Source: Erwinia pyrifoliae DSM 12163 (GTDB lineage: Bacteria; Pseudomonadota; Gammaproteobacteria; Enterobacterales; Enterobacteriaceae). Taken from it: DNA of 64,000 nucleotides. The notes beneath the pieces were generated by a model. It was not told the DNA's origin, ran no database searches, and was given only the letters and a program-made list of their open reading frames with translations. The DNA lies in contig NC_017390.1 in the NCBI RefSeq assembly GCF_000026985.1, positions 2,965,766 through 3,029,765 on the forward strand, given 5' to 3'. Positions 1 to 9,002 of the stretch are shown here, piece by piece; the stretch's first letter is position 1, and every line of letters starts with the position of its first letter. The position numbers and the translations under genes are program-made.

Positions 1-28
1 GCCAGTGGCGTGTTTGAGGAGGTTCGCC

Positions 29-274
29 ATGAATCATCAGCTACAAGGCGCGGGACGCGCCATCACCGACTATTTTAACAGCCTCTCATACCACCCGGTG
101 AAGGAGAGTGAACTGCTGGAGGCAATGATGGTGGAACTGATGCAGTCCGCAACGCCAGCCAGCAGTAAAGCGATGCTCGCCAACGCGATCGCACGACTGG
201 GAAGAGAACCCGATAAGTCAGTACTGCTGGACTGCAGCAAACTGCTGGCAGAGTTACTGAATGATGAGGAATAG
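29..274 (+). CDS. YmgB/AriR-like small regulatory protein
   Basis: This encodes an 81-residue protein resembling the E. coli YmgB/AriR family of small acid-resistance and biofilm regulators. By eye it shares the AriR layout: an A-x-x-x-YF segment, an ES-x-L stretch, a hydrophobic helix ending in LM, then a second helix with spaced leucines. The start at 29 follows a strong GAGGAGG ribosome site, so I prefer it to an upstream start at position 5. The protein is acidic and has no signal peptide or membrane segment. It ends in LLNDEE. A second, more divergent relative lies at 10692-10922. The family assignment rests on remembered AriR sequence. The role is inferred from the family, and the gene could be an unrelated small helical protein. 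Confidence 0.6.
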   Translation: MNHQLQGAGRAITDYFNSLSYHPVKESELLEAMMVELMQSATPASSKAMLANAIARLGREPDKSVLLDCSKLLAELLNDEE

Positions 275-378
275 ATGCCGCGAGCCGCAATACGGTGCAA
301 TAAGCGGCTGCGGCTTGCAGAAAACGTCAATCCCTGCGCGTTAAGGCAAAAGGATGTTGAGGACTTATCAGACAATAT

Positions 379-675
379 TCATCCGCAATAGACCTGGCTG
401 ATGTTGCCCTGCTTATCACCCATGAAGTTGATGCGGTTGAGATTGAAATCCATCGTCACGGCAGAGTTATAAGGTATTGCGCGCACCGCGTGTTCGAAGT
501 GGAGAGATTCTACGGCCGTCAGCGGCTTGCCCGTGTACTGTTGATATTGCGATGCGCCGCAACGGTCCATTTCAGGATCCACCGCTGTGGAGGACGTACT
601 TTTATTATCAACTGACTGGCAGCCTGCCAGCACCATCAACGCCAGCATTGCGGCTATTTTTCCATGATACTTCAC
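379..675 (-). CDS. lipoprotein of the I78 peptidase-inhibitor family
   Basis: This is a 98-residue exported protein. Residues 1-18 form a signal peptide ending in a lipobox, LAGC, with the lipidated cysteine at residue 19. Glutamine follows the cysteine, which favours outer-membrane sorting. The mature part carries the I78 inhibitor pattern: a CGASQ start, a G-K-P-L segment, an R-x-I/L-x-P-Y stretch, then D-x-N-x-x-R-I-N-F and a closing D-x-x-G-x-I-x-x-V-x-CG. Two cysteines besides the lipidated one could form a disulfide. I78 members bind serine proteases or act as small periplasmic lipoproteins of unknown partner. The gene is monocistronic and divergent from the CPBP protease gene. Family call is good; inhibition of a particular protease is not shown. 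Confidence 0.75.
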   Translation of the reverse strand: MKYHGKIAAMLALMVLAGCQSVDNKSTSSTAVDPEMDRCGASQYQQYTGKPLTAVESLHFEHAVRAIPYNSAVTMDFNLNRINFMGDKQGNISQVYCG

Positions 676-855
676 TATTACTGCTCCTCTCTGGCTTTAA
701 AAGTGGTAATACGCAGTAATATTAGCAGAAATCACTATCCTGACGCAGCCAAAATTCGGTACTCTTTGCCGGCTTGGCGGGCCAGCCACGCTTCCTCGAC
801 AGCCCTGCAATGGCTTGTTAACATCACCACTCTCCTGTCTCTCAAGAGCCTTACC

Positions 856-1560
856 ATGACACCAGCCAGTGACAAAGTCAGCCATACCCTGCTTTGCTGC
901 GGCGTGTTTATGCTTTGGTACACGATTGCGCTACTGGTTAATCTGTTGCCCCATATCGATACGTTAAAAAGCCAGGGAATGCTGATGCCGGCGCTCTGTA
1001 TGCTGGAGTTCGCCGCGCTGGTGCCTGTTTACCAGTGGTATACGCGCCGCTTTACGGATATCCCCCTGGGTGAACTGCGCGCGCGCCAGTTACTGCTGTT
1101 CTGCGCCCTGCTGCTGGCGACAATGGCCAGCCAGTCGTTATATTTGCTGCCGGAAAGCTGGACCGCCGGCCAGACAGGTTACACCAGCCTGAGCCGGGTT
1201 GGTTTCTGCCTGGCCGTGGTACTGCTGGCTCCGATATTTGAAGAAATTCTGTTTCGCGGTTTTATCCTGCAGGGGTTCCTGCTGTGGGCGCCACACCAAC
1301 GACTGGGCTGCGCAATAATGACCTCCCTCATTTTTGCCCTCCTGCACAGCCAGTACGTTCACCTGCAAACCGTGATTTCGCTTGTGGTGCTGTCACTCCT
1401 GCTGTGCGCCGCGCGCTTTGTTTCAGGCGGTCTCAGGCTGCCAATGGTTTTGCATATGTTGAACAACTTTCTCGGCGTTGCCCCCCTTTTCTGGCAGAGC
1501 TTCAGCCGCCAGTCCTTCTGCGGCCTGGTTCAGTTTATAACTGCCTGGCCAAGCTTATAA
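856..1560 (+). CDS. CPBP-family intramembrane metalloprotease
   Basis: The product has 234 residues, mostly hydrophobic, with about six to eight membrane segments. It carries the CPBP (CAAX protease and bacteriocin-processing) motifs: EExxxFRG at residues 129-135, a histidine at 164 in a second conserved helix, and HxxNN at 200-204. These residues bind zinc and perform catalysis in the family. Members act in membrane-embedded proteolysis, for example of exported peptides. The start at 856 is chosen because the upstream in-frame stretch has no membrane-protein character and the segment after this methionine matches the family start. The adjacent peptide-type ABC cassette could be a partner, but there is no direct link. 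The substrate is unknown. Confidence 0.78.
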   Translation: MTPASDKVSHTLLCCGVFMLWYTIALLVNLLPHIDTLKSQGMLMPALCMLEFAALVPVYQWYTRRFTDIPLGELRARQLLLFCALLLATMASQSLYLLPESWTAGQTGYTSLSRVGFCLAVVLLAPIFEEILFRGFILQGFLLWAPHQRLGCAIMTSLIFALLHSQYVHLQTVISLVVLSLLLCAARFVSGGLRLPMVLHMLNNFLGVAPLFWQSFSRQSFCGLVQFITAWPSL

Positions 1561-1650
1561 CTTTTCTGCATAACGATAGCGAATAATCTACTATTGTTCT
1601 CACTGGTTGTGCACTTACACTCGCGAAAAAACATAAGGCAAGGAAACGTC

Positions 1651-3219
1651 ATGAAAATTGCAGTCCCGTCTGTTCTCGTTCTGACTATGGCGGCATCTTT
1701 TGTTGCCTGTGCCGCTACGCCTGCGGACACCCTGGTCATTGCCCAGTCAATTGACGACGTAAACAGTTTCGACCCGGCTGACGGTTTTGAACTCTCTTCG
1801 GTTCAGGCTTTTACCAATCTCTATCAGCGCCTGGTTCAGTCCGATCCGCAAAACCCTGTCGACCTGCAACCCACGCTGGCCACCAGCTGGCAGCCCGGTA
1901 GCGACAACCGCAGCATGACCTTTACCCTGCGCAATGGGGCACGATTCGCATCCGGCAATCCCGTGCGCCCGGAAGATGTGATCTTCTCACTGTCGCGCGT
2001 TATCAAGCTGAACCTCGATCCGTCGTTTATCCTGGCACAGCTCGGTTGGACCAAAGATAACGTTGATGCCCGCTTGAAAAAGATCGACGACCAGCGTGTG
2101 CAAATCAGCTGGAGCGCCAACGTCAGCCCGACTTACGTACTCAGCCTGCTGGCCGCCCCGGTGTCATCGATCGTCGACGAAAAAACGGTGATGGCTAACG
2201 AAAAACAGGGCGATCTCGGCAACAAATGGCTGGCCCTGCACTCTGCAGGCAGCGGTCCTTATCAGATTCGCAAATATATTCCGCACGAAGTGGCGCTGTT
2301 CAGTGCCAATCCCGGCTCTCCGGCCGGTGCACCAAAATTAAAAAACGTGCTGATTAAAAATGTGCCGGAACCGGCTGCGCGCCGTCTGTTACTGGAACAG
2401 GGCGATGCCGATATTGCACGTAATCTGGGTGCCGACCAGATGGCCTCCCTAAAGGACAAGCCCGGGGTGAAAACGCTCGCAGTACCCATGGCCTCGTTGT
2501 ATTACATTCAGTTCAATATCGACGCCAACCCGGTGCTGAAAAACCCGGCTCTGTGGGAAGCTTCGCGCTATCTCTTTGACTATAAAGGCATTGCCAACGA
2601 CCTGCTGAAAGGACAATTCCAGGTTCATCAGTCGTTCCTGCCGCAAGGCTTCCTCGGCTCGCTGAACGATAACCCGTTCACCTACGATGCGGAAAAAGCG
2701 AAAGCGATACTGAAGAAAGCGGGCCTGACCAACGTGAGCTTCAAGCTGTCCACCAGCAACCAGCCGCCATACCTGGACATCGCTCAGGCTCTGCAGGCCA
2801 GTTTTGCCAAAGGCGGCATCAAAGTAGAGGTGGAGCCGGGCATCAGCTCCGAAGTGGCAACCCGGGTGAAATCACACCAATACCAGGCCACTCTGAACGC
2901 TTGGGGAGCCGACTATTTCGATCCGAATACCAATGCCGCCGCGTTTGCCTATAACCCGGAAGATGGCAGTAAAACCCTGGCATGGCGCTCTAACTGGCAT
3001 ATTCCTGAACTGAACAAGCAGACGCTGGCCGCCACGGCGGAAAGCGATAAGGCCACGCGCGTCAAGCTGTACCAGAAATTGCAGCGTGAAGTGCAGCAAA
3101 ACTCGCCCTATATCATCGGTATGCAGGCACGTAATCTGGTGGCGCTGCGCGATAACCTGAAAGGCTACGTGCAGGGCATTAACCCGGATATGGTGTATTA
3201 CAGCCAGGTCACCAAGTAA
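1651..3219 (+). CDS. peptide-type ABC transporter substrate-binding protein (first of two)
   Basis: This is a 522-residue periplasmic binding protein of family 5 (DppA/OppA type). A signal peptide covers about the first 21 residues and the mature protein begins near ATPADTLVIA. Typical family features are visible: the SFDPADGFE stretch after the first strand, the YQRLV motif, the domain around residues 90-110 with FASGNPVRPEDVIFSL, and a C-terminal IGMQARNLVAL segment. The start at 1651 has the ribosome site AGGAA and directly begins the signal peptide. The stop overlaps the start of the first permease by one base. It opens an operon of two permeases, two ATPases and a close paralogue (6827-8404). 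The ligand is probably a peptide or opine-like compound, but that is inferred from the family. Confidence 0.88.
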   Translation: MKIAVPSVLVLTMAASFVACAATPADTLVIAQSIDDVNSFDPADGFELSSVQAFTNLYQRLVQSDPQNPVDLQPTLATSWQPGSDNRSMTFTLRNGARFASGNPVRPEDVIFSLSRVIKLNLDPSFILAQLGWTKDNVDARLKKIDDQRVQISWSANVSPTYVLSLLAAPVSSIVDEKTVMANEKQGDLGNKWLALHSAGSGPYQIRKYIPHEVALFSANPGSPAGAPKLKNVLIKNVPEPAARRLLLEQGDADIARNLGADQMASLKDKPGVKTLAVPMASLYYIQFNIDANPVLKNPALWEASRYLFDYKGIANDLLKGQFQVHQSFLPQGFLGSLNDNPFTYDAEKAKAILKKAGLTNVSFKLSTSNQPPYLDIAQALQASFAKGGIKVEVEPGISSEVATRVKSHQYQATLNAWGADYFDPNTNAAAFAYNPEDGSKTLAWRSNWHIPELNKQTLAATAESDKATRVKLYQKLQREVQQNSPYIIGMQARNLVALRDNLKGYVQGINPDMVYYSQVTK

Positions 3220-4274
3220 TGACGGCATCTGTTCACCCTGCCGGGCTTTCCGCCCGGCTTTTCTGGCGTCGTAGCGGCGGAGTCCTGAGCGCGCTTATTT
3301 CACTGGTGGTTACCCTGTTCGGGCTGCTGCTCTTCACCTTTGCACTATCGCACCTTTCACCGGTTGACCCGGTGTTGCAAATTGCCGGCGATCACGCCAG
3401 CGAATCAACCTATGCCCAGGTGCGCGCCAGCCTCGGACTGGACCAACCGCTGCCGCTGCAGTTCTGGCACTATGTGCAACATCTGGTGCGTGGCGACCTC
3501 GGTATTTCCAGCATGACCAATCAACCGGTGGCCAGCGACCTCGCACGCACCTTCCCGGCCACCATCGAGCTGGCCACCTGCGCCATGATTTTCGGCGCGC
3601 TGTTCGGTATCCTGCTGGCGCTGCTGGCAGCGTGGAAGCCGGGCAGCCTGCTGGATAACGTGGCCAGGCTTATCTCTCTGCTCGGCTATTCGGTGCCGGT
3701 GTTCTGGCTCGGACTGCTTGGGCTGCTGCTGTTCTATGCCGTGCTGCACTGGTCTGCCGGGCCGGGAAGACTGGACGATATCTGGATTTATACGCTGGAA
3801 CCTAAAACCGGTCTGGTGCTGATCGACAGCTGGCTGTCCGGCGACAGGGAGATGTTGCGTAACGCCATCGCCCATCTGTGGTTACCAGTGGTGGTACTGG
3901 GGCTGCTGTCGATGGCGACCATCACCCGGCTGCTGCGCGCAGCGTTGTTGGAAGAGAGCAGCAAAGAGTATGTCACTCTGGCCCGCGCCAAAGGTGCCAG
4001 CCGTGGGCGCATCCTGCTGCTGCATATTTTTCCTAACGTGCGCGGCACGCTTATCACCGTGCTGGCGCTTTCCTATGCCACGCTGCTGGAAGGCTCGGTA
4101 CTGACCGAAACCGTGTTCGCCTGGCCGGGCGTGGGCCGCTATATGACCACCGCGCTGTTCGCCTCGGACACCCCGGCAATTCTTGGCTCCACCCTGCTGA
4201 TTGGCGGCTGTTTTATCGCCATTAACGCGCTGGCGGATGCGCTCACTTACCTGACTGACCCGAGAACCCGATGA
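3219..4274 (+). CDS. peptide-type ABC transporter permease, DppB-like
   Basis: A 351-residue inner-membrane permease of the binding-protein-dependent type. The N-terminal half has the family signature SPVDPVLQIAG, with LGLDQPLPLQFWHYV following. The C-terminal half carries the coupling loop around EYVTLARAKGASRGRILLLHIFPN, read here as the EAA motif that contacts the ATPase, then LLEGSVLTETVFAWPGVGRY, which is typical of DppB. About six membrane segments are present. The start codon overlaps the stop of the binding-protein gene, and the stop overlaps the next permease by four bases, showing tight translational coupling. It should pair with the DppC-like protein to form the channel. Confidence 0.9.
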   Translation: MTASVHPAGLSARLFWRRSGGVLSALISLVVTLFGLLLFTFALSHLSPVDPVLQIAGDHASESTYAQVRASLGLDQPLPLQFWHYVQHLVRGDLGISSMTNQPVASDLARTFPATIELATCAMIFGALFGILLALLAAWKPGSLLDNVARLISLLGYSVPVFWLGLLGLLLFYAVLHWSAGPGRLDDIWIYTLEPKTGLVLIDSWLSGDREMLRNAIAHLWLPVVVLGLLSMATITRLLRAALLEESSKEYVTLARAKGASRGRILLLHIFPNVRGTLITVLALSYATLLEGSVLTETVFAWPGVGRYMTTALFASDTPAILGSTLLIGGCFIAINALADALTYLTDPRTR

Positions 4275-5122
4275 CGCAATCTCTCTACAATGCGGAAAGC
4301 GTTAAACCACGCGTGCGCCGTCATATCACGCTGACCGTTGGCCTTGGCCTGGTCGGTATGCTGATTTTAGCCGCCCTGTTTGCCCCACTGCTGGCGCCGA
4401 ACGATCCCAACGCACAGGAGATGGCCGTTCGGCTGATGCCTCCTTCTGCTGACCACTGGCTGGGAACGGACGGCTTTGGCCGCGACCTCCTCTCCAGAGT
4501 GATTTACGGCGCACGGCCCACGCTGCTGCTGGTGTCGTTAATTCTTGTACTGACCATTCCGGTCGGCATGCTGATTGGCATCAGCGCCGGCTACCTCGGT
4601 GGCTGGAGCGAGCGGGTACTGATGCGCATTACCGATATTTTCCTGTCCCTGCCTAATCTGGTGATTGCCCTGGCGCTGGTGGCGATGATGGGGCCGGGGC
4701 TGATGAATGGTGCGCTGGCGCTGGCGTTGACCAGCTGGCCGCCCTTTGCCCGCCAGGCGCGAGCTGAAACCCTGGCGCTGCGCCGCAGCGACTATCTTGC
4801 CGCTGCCCGTATGCAGGGTATTCACGGTCTGCGCCTGATGTTCGGCCATATTTTGCCGCTCTGTCTGCCAACGGCGGTAGTGCGCGCTGCACTCAGCCTC
4901 GGCGGGATCATCCTCTCTGCTGCTGGCCTGGGGTTCCTCGGCATGGGCATTCAGCCGCCGACCGCCGAATGGGGCTCAATGGTCGCCGAAGGCAGCAAGG
5001 TGATTTTCGATCAATGGTGGGTGGCGGCCGTTCCCGGCGGCGCGATCCTGTTTGCCAGCCTGGCATTCAATCTGACAGGCGATGGCCTGCGTGACCGACT
5101 GGATACCCGAAATGAACACTAA
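4271..5122 (+). CDS. peptide-type ABC transporter permease, DppC-like
   Basis: A 283-residue permease, the second membrane subunit. The N-terminus carries a cytoplasmic segment, then a first helix and the conserved LAPNDPNAQEMAVRLMPPS and HWLGTDGFGRDLLSRVIYGA motifs that mark DppC/OppC proteins. The coupling motif appears near DYLAAARMQGIHGLRLMFGHI. The C-terminal end holds GLGFLGMGIQPPTAEWGSMV, again typical. It overlaps the preceding permease by four bases and the following ATPase gene by eleven. It acts with the DppB-like subunit in the inner membrane. Confidence 0.9.
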   Translation: MTQSLYNAESVKPRVRRHITLTVGLGLVGMLILAALFAPLLAPNDPNAQEMAVRLMPPSADHWLGTDGFGRDLLSRVIYGARPTLLLVSLILVLTIPVGMLIGISAGYLGGWSERVLMRITDIFLSLPNLVIALALVAMMGPGLMNGALALALTSWPPFARQARAETLALRRSDYLAAARMQGIHGLRLMFGHILPLCLPTAVVRAALSLGGIILSAAGLGFLGMGIQPPTAEWGSMVAEGSKVIFDQWWVAAVPGGAILFASLAFNLTGDGLRDRLDTRNEH

Positions 5123-5960
5123 TCCTTCTGCGCAGATTGTGGCGGATGGCCTGACTATTCGCGCGGCCAACGGTGCGGAGCTGGTGAAAAATATCAGCTT
5201 TACCCTCGGTCGTGAACGTGTGGCGCTGGTCGGGGAATCCGGCTCAGGCAAATCGCTGACCGCCCGCACATTGATGGGCCTGCTGGCTCCTTCGCTACGG
5301 GTAGAGGCCAATACGCTGAATATCGCCGGGGAAAATGCGCTGACGCTCAGTGAGCGCCGCTGGTGCGGGCTGCGCGGTAGCCAGCTGGGCATGGTGATGC
5401 AGGATCCGAAATACGCCCTCAATCCGCTTCGAACCATCGGCTGGCAGGTCGCGGAGCCACTAAAACTGCACGGCCGCTTCTCCCGCGCCGAGATCAAGGA
5501 AAAAGTGTGCGAGATGCTCGACGCGGTCGGGTTGCCGCAGCCAGCAGAGCTGATGCAGCGCTATCCCCACCAGCTTTCAGGTGGGATGGGGCAGCGCGTG
5601 ATGCTGGCAATGGCGCTGATCGCCGAACCGCGCTTTCTGATCGCCGATGAACCGACTTCCGCACTGGATCACGCGATGCGCGATCAGGTGCTGGGGCTGA
5701 TTCAACGTTTGGTGGATCGGCGCAATATGGGGCTGCTGCTGATCAGTCACGATCTGCAACAGGTTTCCGAGCACTGTGAACGGGTGATGGTGATGTATCA
5801 GGGCGAAGTGTTGGACCGACTGCCCGCAGCCGAATTACCCCGCGCCACCCATCCTTATACGCGCACGCTGTGGTCGTGCCGCCCGGGCAAGGCGACCCAC
5901 GGCAGGCTGCTGCCAGTGCTGGATCGCGCTGCGCTGGTACAGGGAGACCGCCATGATTGA
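5112..5960 (+). CDS. peptide-type ABC transporter ATPase, DppD-like
   Basis: A 282-residue cytoplasmic ATPase. The Walker A motif is GESGSGKS near residue 43, the Q-loop is in VMQDPKYALNP, the signature is LSGGMGQR, and the Walker B and D-loop are FLIADEPTSALD, followed by the H-loop ISHDL. A C-terminal stretch with ATHPYTRTLW belongs to the oligopeptide-type extension. The start at 5112 is preferred because it overlaps the upstream permease end and begins the ATPase fold directly. The LSGGMGQR signature has M in place of the common Q at its fifth position, a small variation. It pairs with the shorter ATPase at 5953. Confidence 0.88.
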   Translation: MNTNPSAQIVADGLTIRAANGAELVKNISFTLGRERVALVGESGSGKSLTARTLMGLLAPSLRVEANTLNIAGENALTLSERRWCGLRGSQLGMVMQDPKYALNPLRTIGWQVAEPLKLHGRFSRAEIKEKVCEMLDAVGLPQPAELMQRYPHQLSGGMGQRVMLAMALIAEPRFLIADEPTSALDHAMRDQVLGLIQRLVDRRNMGLLLISHDLQQVSEHCERVMVMYQGEVLDRLPAAELPRATHPYTRTLWSCRPGKATHGRLLPVLDRAALVQGDRHD

Positions 5961-6618
5961 ATTGAGCCAATTGAGCGTTGCCCACAAGCAGGGCTACGAA
6001 CTGCGTCGCGTAGTGCATGATGTGTCGCTGAAGATCCGGCCGGGAGAATGTTTTGGCCTGGTCGGCCCCTCCGGCTGCGGCAAGTCATCGCTACTGTGGG
6101 TAATGGCCGGTCTGAACGCGCACTGGCATGGCGGCATGCAGCTGGCCGGGCGCCAGGCCGCAGCGGGCAAGCCGTTTAGCGGACAGCTAAGGCGCGATGT
6201 ACAGATGGTGTTTCAGGATCCGTATGCCTCACTGCACCCGCGTCACCGCCTGCGCCGCACACTGGCGGAACCGCTGAAGTTGATCGGCAGCAGGCAGATC
6301 AATGAGCGCATCGATCAAGGTTTCCGTCATGTCGGGCTGGATCCGGCGCTGGCAGACCGTTATCCACATCAGCTTTCCGGTGGCCAGCGTCAGCGCGTAG
6401 CGATTGTGCGCGCCCTGCTGCTGGAGCCGAAAATTCTGTTGCTGGATGAGCCAACTTCCGCGCTGGACATGTCGGTACAGGCGGAAATCCTTAATCTACT
6501 CACCCAGCTGAAGCAGCAGGATAACCTGACGATGGTACTGGTCAGTCACGATCCTGATGTCATTGACCATATGTGCGACCGCGCGGTGCATATGGAGCGG
6601 GGAAGGCTGGTCAATTAA
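5953..6618 (+). CDS. peptide-type ABC transporter ATPase, DppF-like, short
   Basis: A 221-residue ATPase with Walker A GPSGCGKS, the Q-loop in MVFQDPYASLHPR, signature LSGGQRQR, Walker B ILLLDEPTSALD and H-loop VSHDPDV. It is shorter than DppF proteins (about 330 residues) because it ends just after the nucleotide-binding fold and lacks the usual C-terminal oligopeptide extension. It overlaps the preceding ATPase gene by eight bases and should form the heterodimeric motor with it. No frameshift is visible at the end; the stop TAA follows a natural GRLVN terminus, so the short length appears genuine. Confidence 0.86.
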   Translation: MIELSQLSVAHKQGYELRRVVHDVSLKIRPGECFGLVGPSGCGKSSLLWVMAGLNAHWHGGMQLAGRQAAAGKPFSGQLRRDVQMVFQDPYASLHPRHRLRRTLAEPLKLIGSRQINERIDQGFRHVGLDPALADRYPHQLSGGQRQRVAIVRALLLEPKILLLDEPTSALDMSVQAEILNLLTQLKQQDNLTMVLVSHDPDVIDHMCDRAVHMERGRLVN

Positions 6619-6671
6619 CTTTATGCCAACAGGGATGGCCCTTTTACAACGGGTGCCGCGTTAAACCCGGA

Positions 6672-6705
6672 TGCCCCGGAGGCTCTTACGCCAGCCTCTG
6701 GGGCA
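6672..6705. terminator. intercistronic hairpin in the ABC operon
   Basis: A 13-base-pair stem with one wobble pair lies at 6672-6684 and 6693-6705, with an 8-base loop. No U-run follows on either strand, so it is more likely an RNA-stabilising or attenuating hairpin between the fourth transport gene and the second binding-protein gene than a classical terminator. It would allow different amounts of the two binding proteins. Confidence 0.5.
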
Positions 6706-6826
6706 CCCGGCTTATCAACATGACCCGGCCTCTGTTTTAAAACGGCTAAGGTTAGTTAAATCCGGCATTTCTGATTTTGCCATCTCCCCCTATAGTCCTG
6801 ATAACTCTTCCGATTCAGGACTTATC

Positions 6827-8404
6827 ATGCGAATAATCCTCCCGTTGTTGTTGGGCAGTACTCTGCTACTTTCTCCAGGCATTCAGGCCGCCACGCCTGC
6901 CGATACGCTTATTGTGGCTATTTCGCTCGACGGGATTATCAGTTTCGACCCGGCAGAGAGTTTTGAGACGGTAAGTACCAGCAGCCTGCGCAACGTTTAT
7001 CAGACGCTGGTATCCGCAGATATCGACGACCCGCGTAAGCTGGCGCCCCAGCTTGCCAGCAGCTGGCAGCCGGGCGCCGGTGAGCACAGCCTGCTGTTTA
7101 CCCTGAAACCGGGAGTGAAGTTTGCCAGCGGTAACCCGGTGACCAGCGATGACGTGATTTATTCACTGACGCGGGCGGTAAAGCTGAATAAGACACCGGT
7201 ATTTATTCTCGGTGAGTTCGGCTGGACGGCAGAGAACATCGACGCGCAGTTCACCAGACACGGCGATAACCAGTTAGAAATTCGTTGGTTCTCTAATATC
7301 GGACGCGATCTGGCGCTGCGCCTGCTGACCTCTCCCGTCGCTTCTACCCTTGACGCTAAACTGGCGCAGCAACATGCCAGCGCAGGGGATTTTGGTAACG
7401 GCTGGTTACGTACCCACTCGGCCGGCAGCGCCGCCTACAAAATTAGCCACTATGTGCCACAGCAGGCGCTGGTGCTGGAACAGAATCCACAGGCGCAGCC
7501 CGCACCGCACCTTAAAAGAGTGATCCTGAAAAATGTCGCCGATCCCGGTTCACGCCGCTTACTGTTGGAACAGGGCGATGCCGATGTCGCCTACGGTCTT
7601 GGTGCCGACCAGTTCGCCACGCTGAAAAAACAGTCTAACGTGACGGTCGCCAGTTTCCCCTCCAGCCTGATTTACTACCTTGGCTTTAACACTCAGGATC
7701 CGCAACAGCCTGTGCTGGGCAATCCGGCCTTTTGGCAGGCCGCACGCTGGTTGATTGACTACCAAAGTCTCTCTCAGCAGCTTCTGAAGGGGCAATATGC
7801 GGTGCATCAAGCCTTTCTGCCGGGCGGATTTGACGCCGCGCTGGATAATCAGCCGTTCCATTACGACCTCGTCAAAGCGAAAGCGATTCTGGCAAAGGCC
7901 GGCATTCGGCCCGGCACGCGTTTTGCGCTCACTATCGTCAATCAGCCCCCCTACAGCGAGGTAGCACAGGCGTTGCAGGCCAGCTTTGCTAAAGCGGATA
8001 TTCAGATTGATATTCAGCCGGTGGCAGAGGCTGAACTGTGGAGCAAAATGCGCGGGCGCGATTTCCAGTCGGTCTTTATCTACTGGGGCGCGGATTACGT
8101 CGATGCCAACAGCAATGCCAGCACCTTCGCTTATCATATGAACGGCGGGCCAAAGACCCTCGCCTGGCGCGTTGGCTGGAACATTCCACAGCTTAGCGCT
8201 CAGACCCGTGCCGCCGCTGCCGATAGCAATGTTATTAAGCGCAATGCGCTTTACCGGCAGTTACAAAGCGAGATCCAACAAAATTCGCCGTTTGTGGTGA
8301 TGTTGCAGGGGCAGCAGCAGGTAGGTTTGAGCAGGCATGTGCAGGGGGCATACGGGGGGATTGGCATTAGCCTACTGTATTTCGACCGGGTGAGTAAAAT
8401 CTAG
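6827..8404 (+). CDS. peptide-type ABC transporter substrate-binding protein (second)
   Basis: A 525-residue family 5 binding protein closely similar to the product of 1651-3219 across its whole length. It shares the ATPADTL mature start, ISFDPAE, FASGNPV, LLLEQGDADVA, YYLGFN, QALQASFAKA and the aromatic-rich GADYVDANSNA segment. A clean signal peptide ends at IQA. It lies 208 bases after the short ATPase gene, beyond a hairpin. The start at 6827 begins the signal peptide; upstream in-frame sequence is not signal-like. The pair probably arose by duplication and could widen the ligand range of one permease. Ligands are unknown. Confidence 0.87.
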   Translation: MRIILPLLLGSTLLLSPGIQAATPADTLIVAISLDGIISFDPAESFETVSTSSLRNVYQTLVSADIDDPRKLAPQLASSWQPGAGEHSLLFTLKPGVKFASGNPVTSDDVIYSLTRAVKLNKTPVFILGEFGWTAENIDAQFTRHGDNQLEIRWFSNIGRDLALRLLTSPVASTLDAKLAQQHASAGDFGNGWLRTHSAGSAAYKISHYVPQQALVLEQNPQAQPAPHLKRVILKNVADPGSRRLLLEQGDADVAYGLGADQFATLKKQSNVTVASFPSSLIYYLGFNTQDPQQPVLGNPAFWQAARWLIDYQSLSQQLLKGQYAVHQAFLPGGFDAALDNQPFHYDLVKAKAILAKAGIRPGTRFALTIVNQPPYSEVAQALQASFAKADIQIDIQPVAEAELWSKMRGRDFQSVFIYWGADYVDANSNASTFAYHMNGGPKTLAWRVGWNIPQLSAQTRAAAADSNVIKRNALYRQLQSEIQQNSPFVVMLQGQQQVGLSRHVQGAYGGIGISLLYFDRVSKI

Positions 8405-8454
8405 TGGCGAACGGCTGCGCGCCAGGCGCGCAGCCGATGCTCTGAGTTAGCAAG

Positions 8455-8649
8455 TCAGGAAATCACCGACTCAGAAGCATGTTTATGCTTTTCGCTTTCG
8501 AAATGGGTTTTAAACTGCTCATAGATGGAGATCATATTGGCAGCATCACCCTGCAAAGGGCTGAGTTTACCCGCGCGAACCAGCTCAATAACCAGCTGTA
8601 AGGCGGCCTGCTTCGGGCTGGTAGAAGGGTGTGCAATTTCGTTTGGCAT
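8455..8649 (-). CDS. small uncharacterised protein, 64 residues
   Basis: I do not recognise this protein. It is a 64-residue soluble polypeptide: an amphipathic helix (about residues 12-27, QAALQLVIELVRAG), then a polar helix ISIYEQFKTHFESEKHKH and a charged tail. There is no signal peptide or membrane segment. The start is preceded on the minus strand by a purine-rich GGAATGAGAT ribosome site. It is convergent with the second binding-protein gene and monocistronic. A small regulatory or adaptor protein is possible but only a guess. Confidence 0.55.
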   Translation of the reverse strand: MPNEIAHPSTSPKQAALQLVIELVRAGKLSPLQGDAANMISIYEQFKTHFESEKHKHASESVIS

Positions 8650-8814
8650 ATCTCATTCCGTTAACCGTTAAACCCGCACTCTACCAAGTTTGCCCGGCTG
8701 ACGTCACGTTTTTTACAGGTGATCACCACCCGGGAAAATATGTACAAAATAAATAAACTTGTACAGATTTATCAAAGCAGATAAAGTCACTGCCGTAACG
8801 AATTATGCACTTGC

Positions 8815-8864
8815 ATAGCCTCTGGAAGTGTTGCCGGGTTTCCCACTTCCCGAGGCTATTTTTT
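8815..8864 (+). terminator. strong orphan rho-independent terminator, possible sRNA 3' end
   Basis: A stem of 15 to 16 pairs with one mismatch (8815-8830 with 8844-8859), a 13-base loop and six Ts (8859-8864). No plus-strand gene ends nearby: the last plus-strand stop is at 8404. A weak promoter-like pair lies upstream: TTGTAC at 8759-8764 and TAAAGT at 8782-8787, 17 bases apart. A transcript of about 70 bases ending here is therefore possible. The rest of 8650-9002 holds no gene. Two TGTACA palindromes stand at 8741-8746 and 8760-8765. Confidence 0.55.
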
Positions 8865-9002
8865 GACAGGATTACTCACTCTTCCCGCTTCCACTTCTTT
8901 TTTCTTTTTGTGCTATAACGCAAATTAATTGTTTTTTAACAAGGAAAATTAGGCTCCTTTAGGTTATTTTTTAACCCTTCCATTCAATAAATGGAGACGT
9001 GT

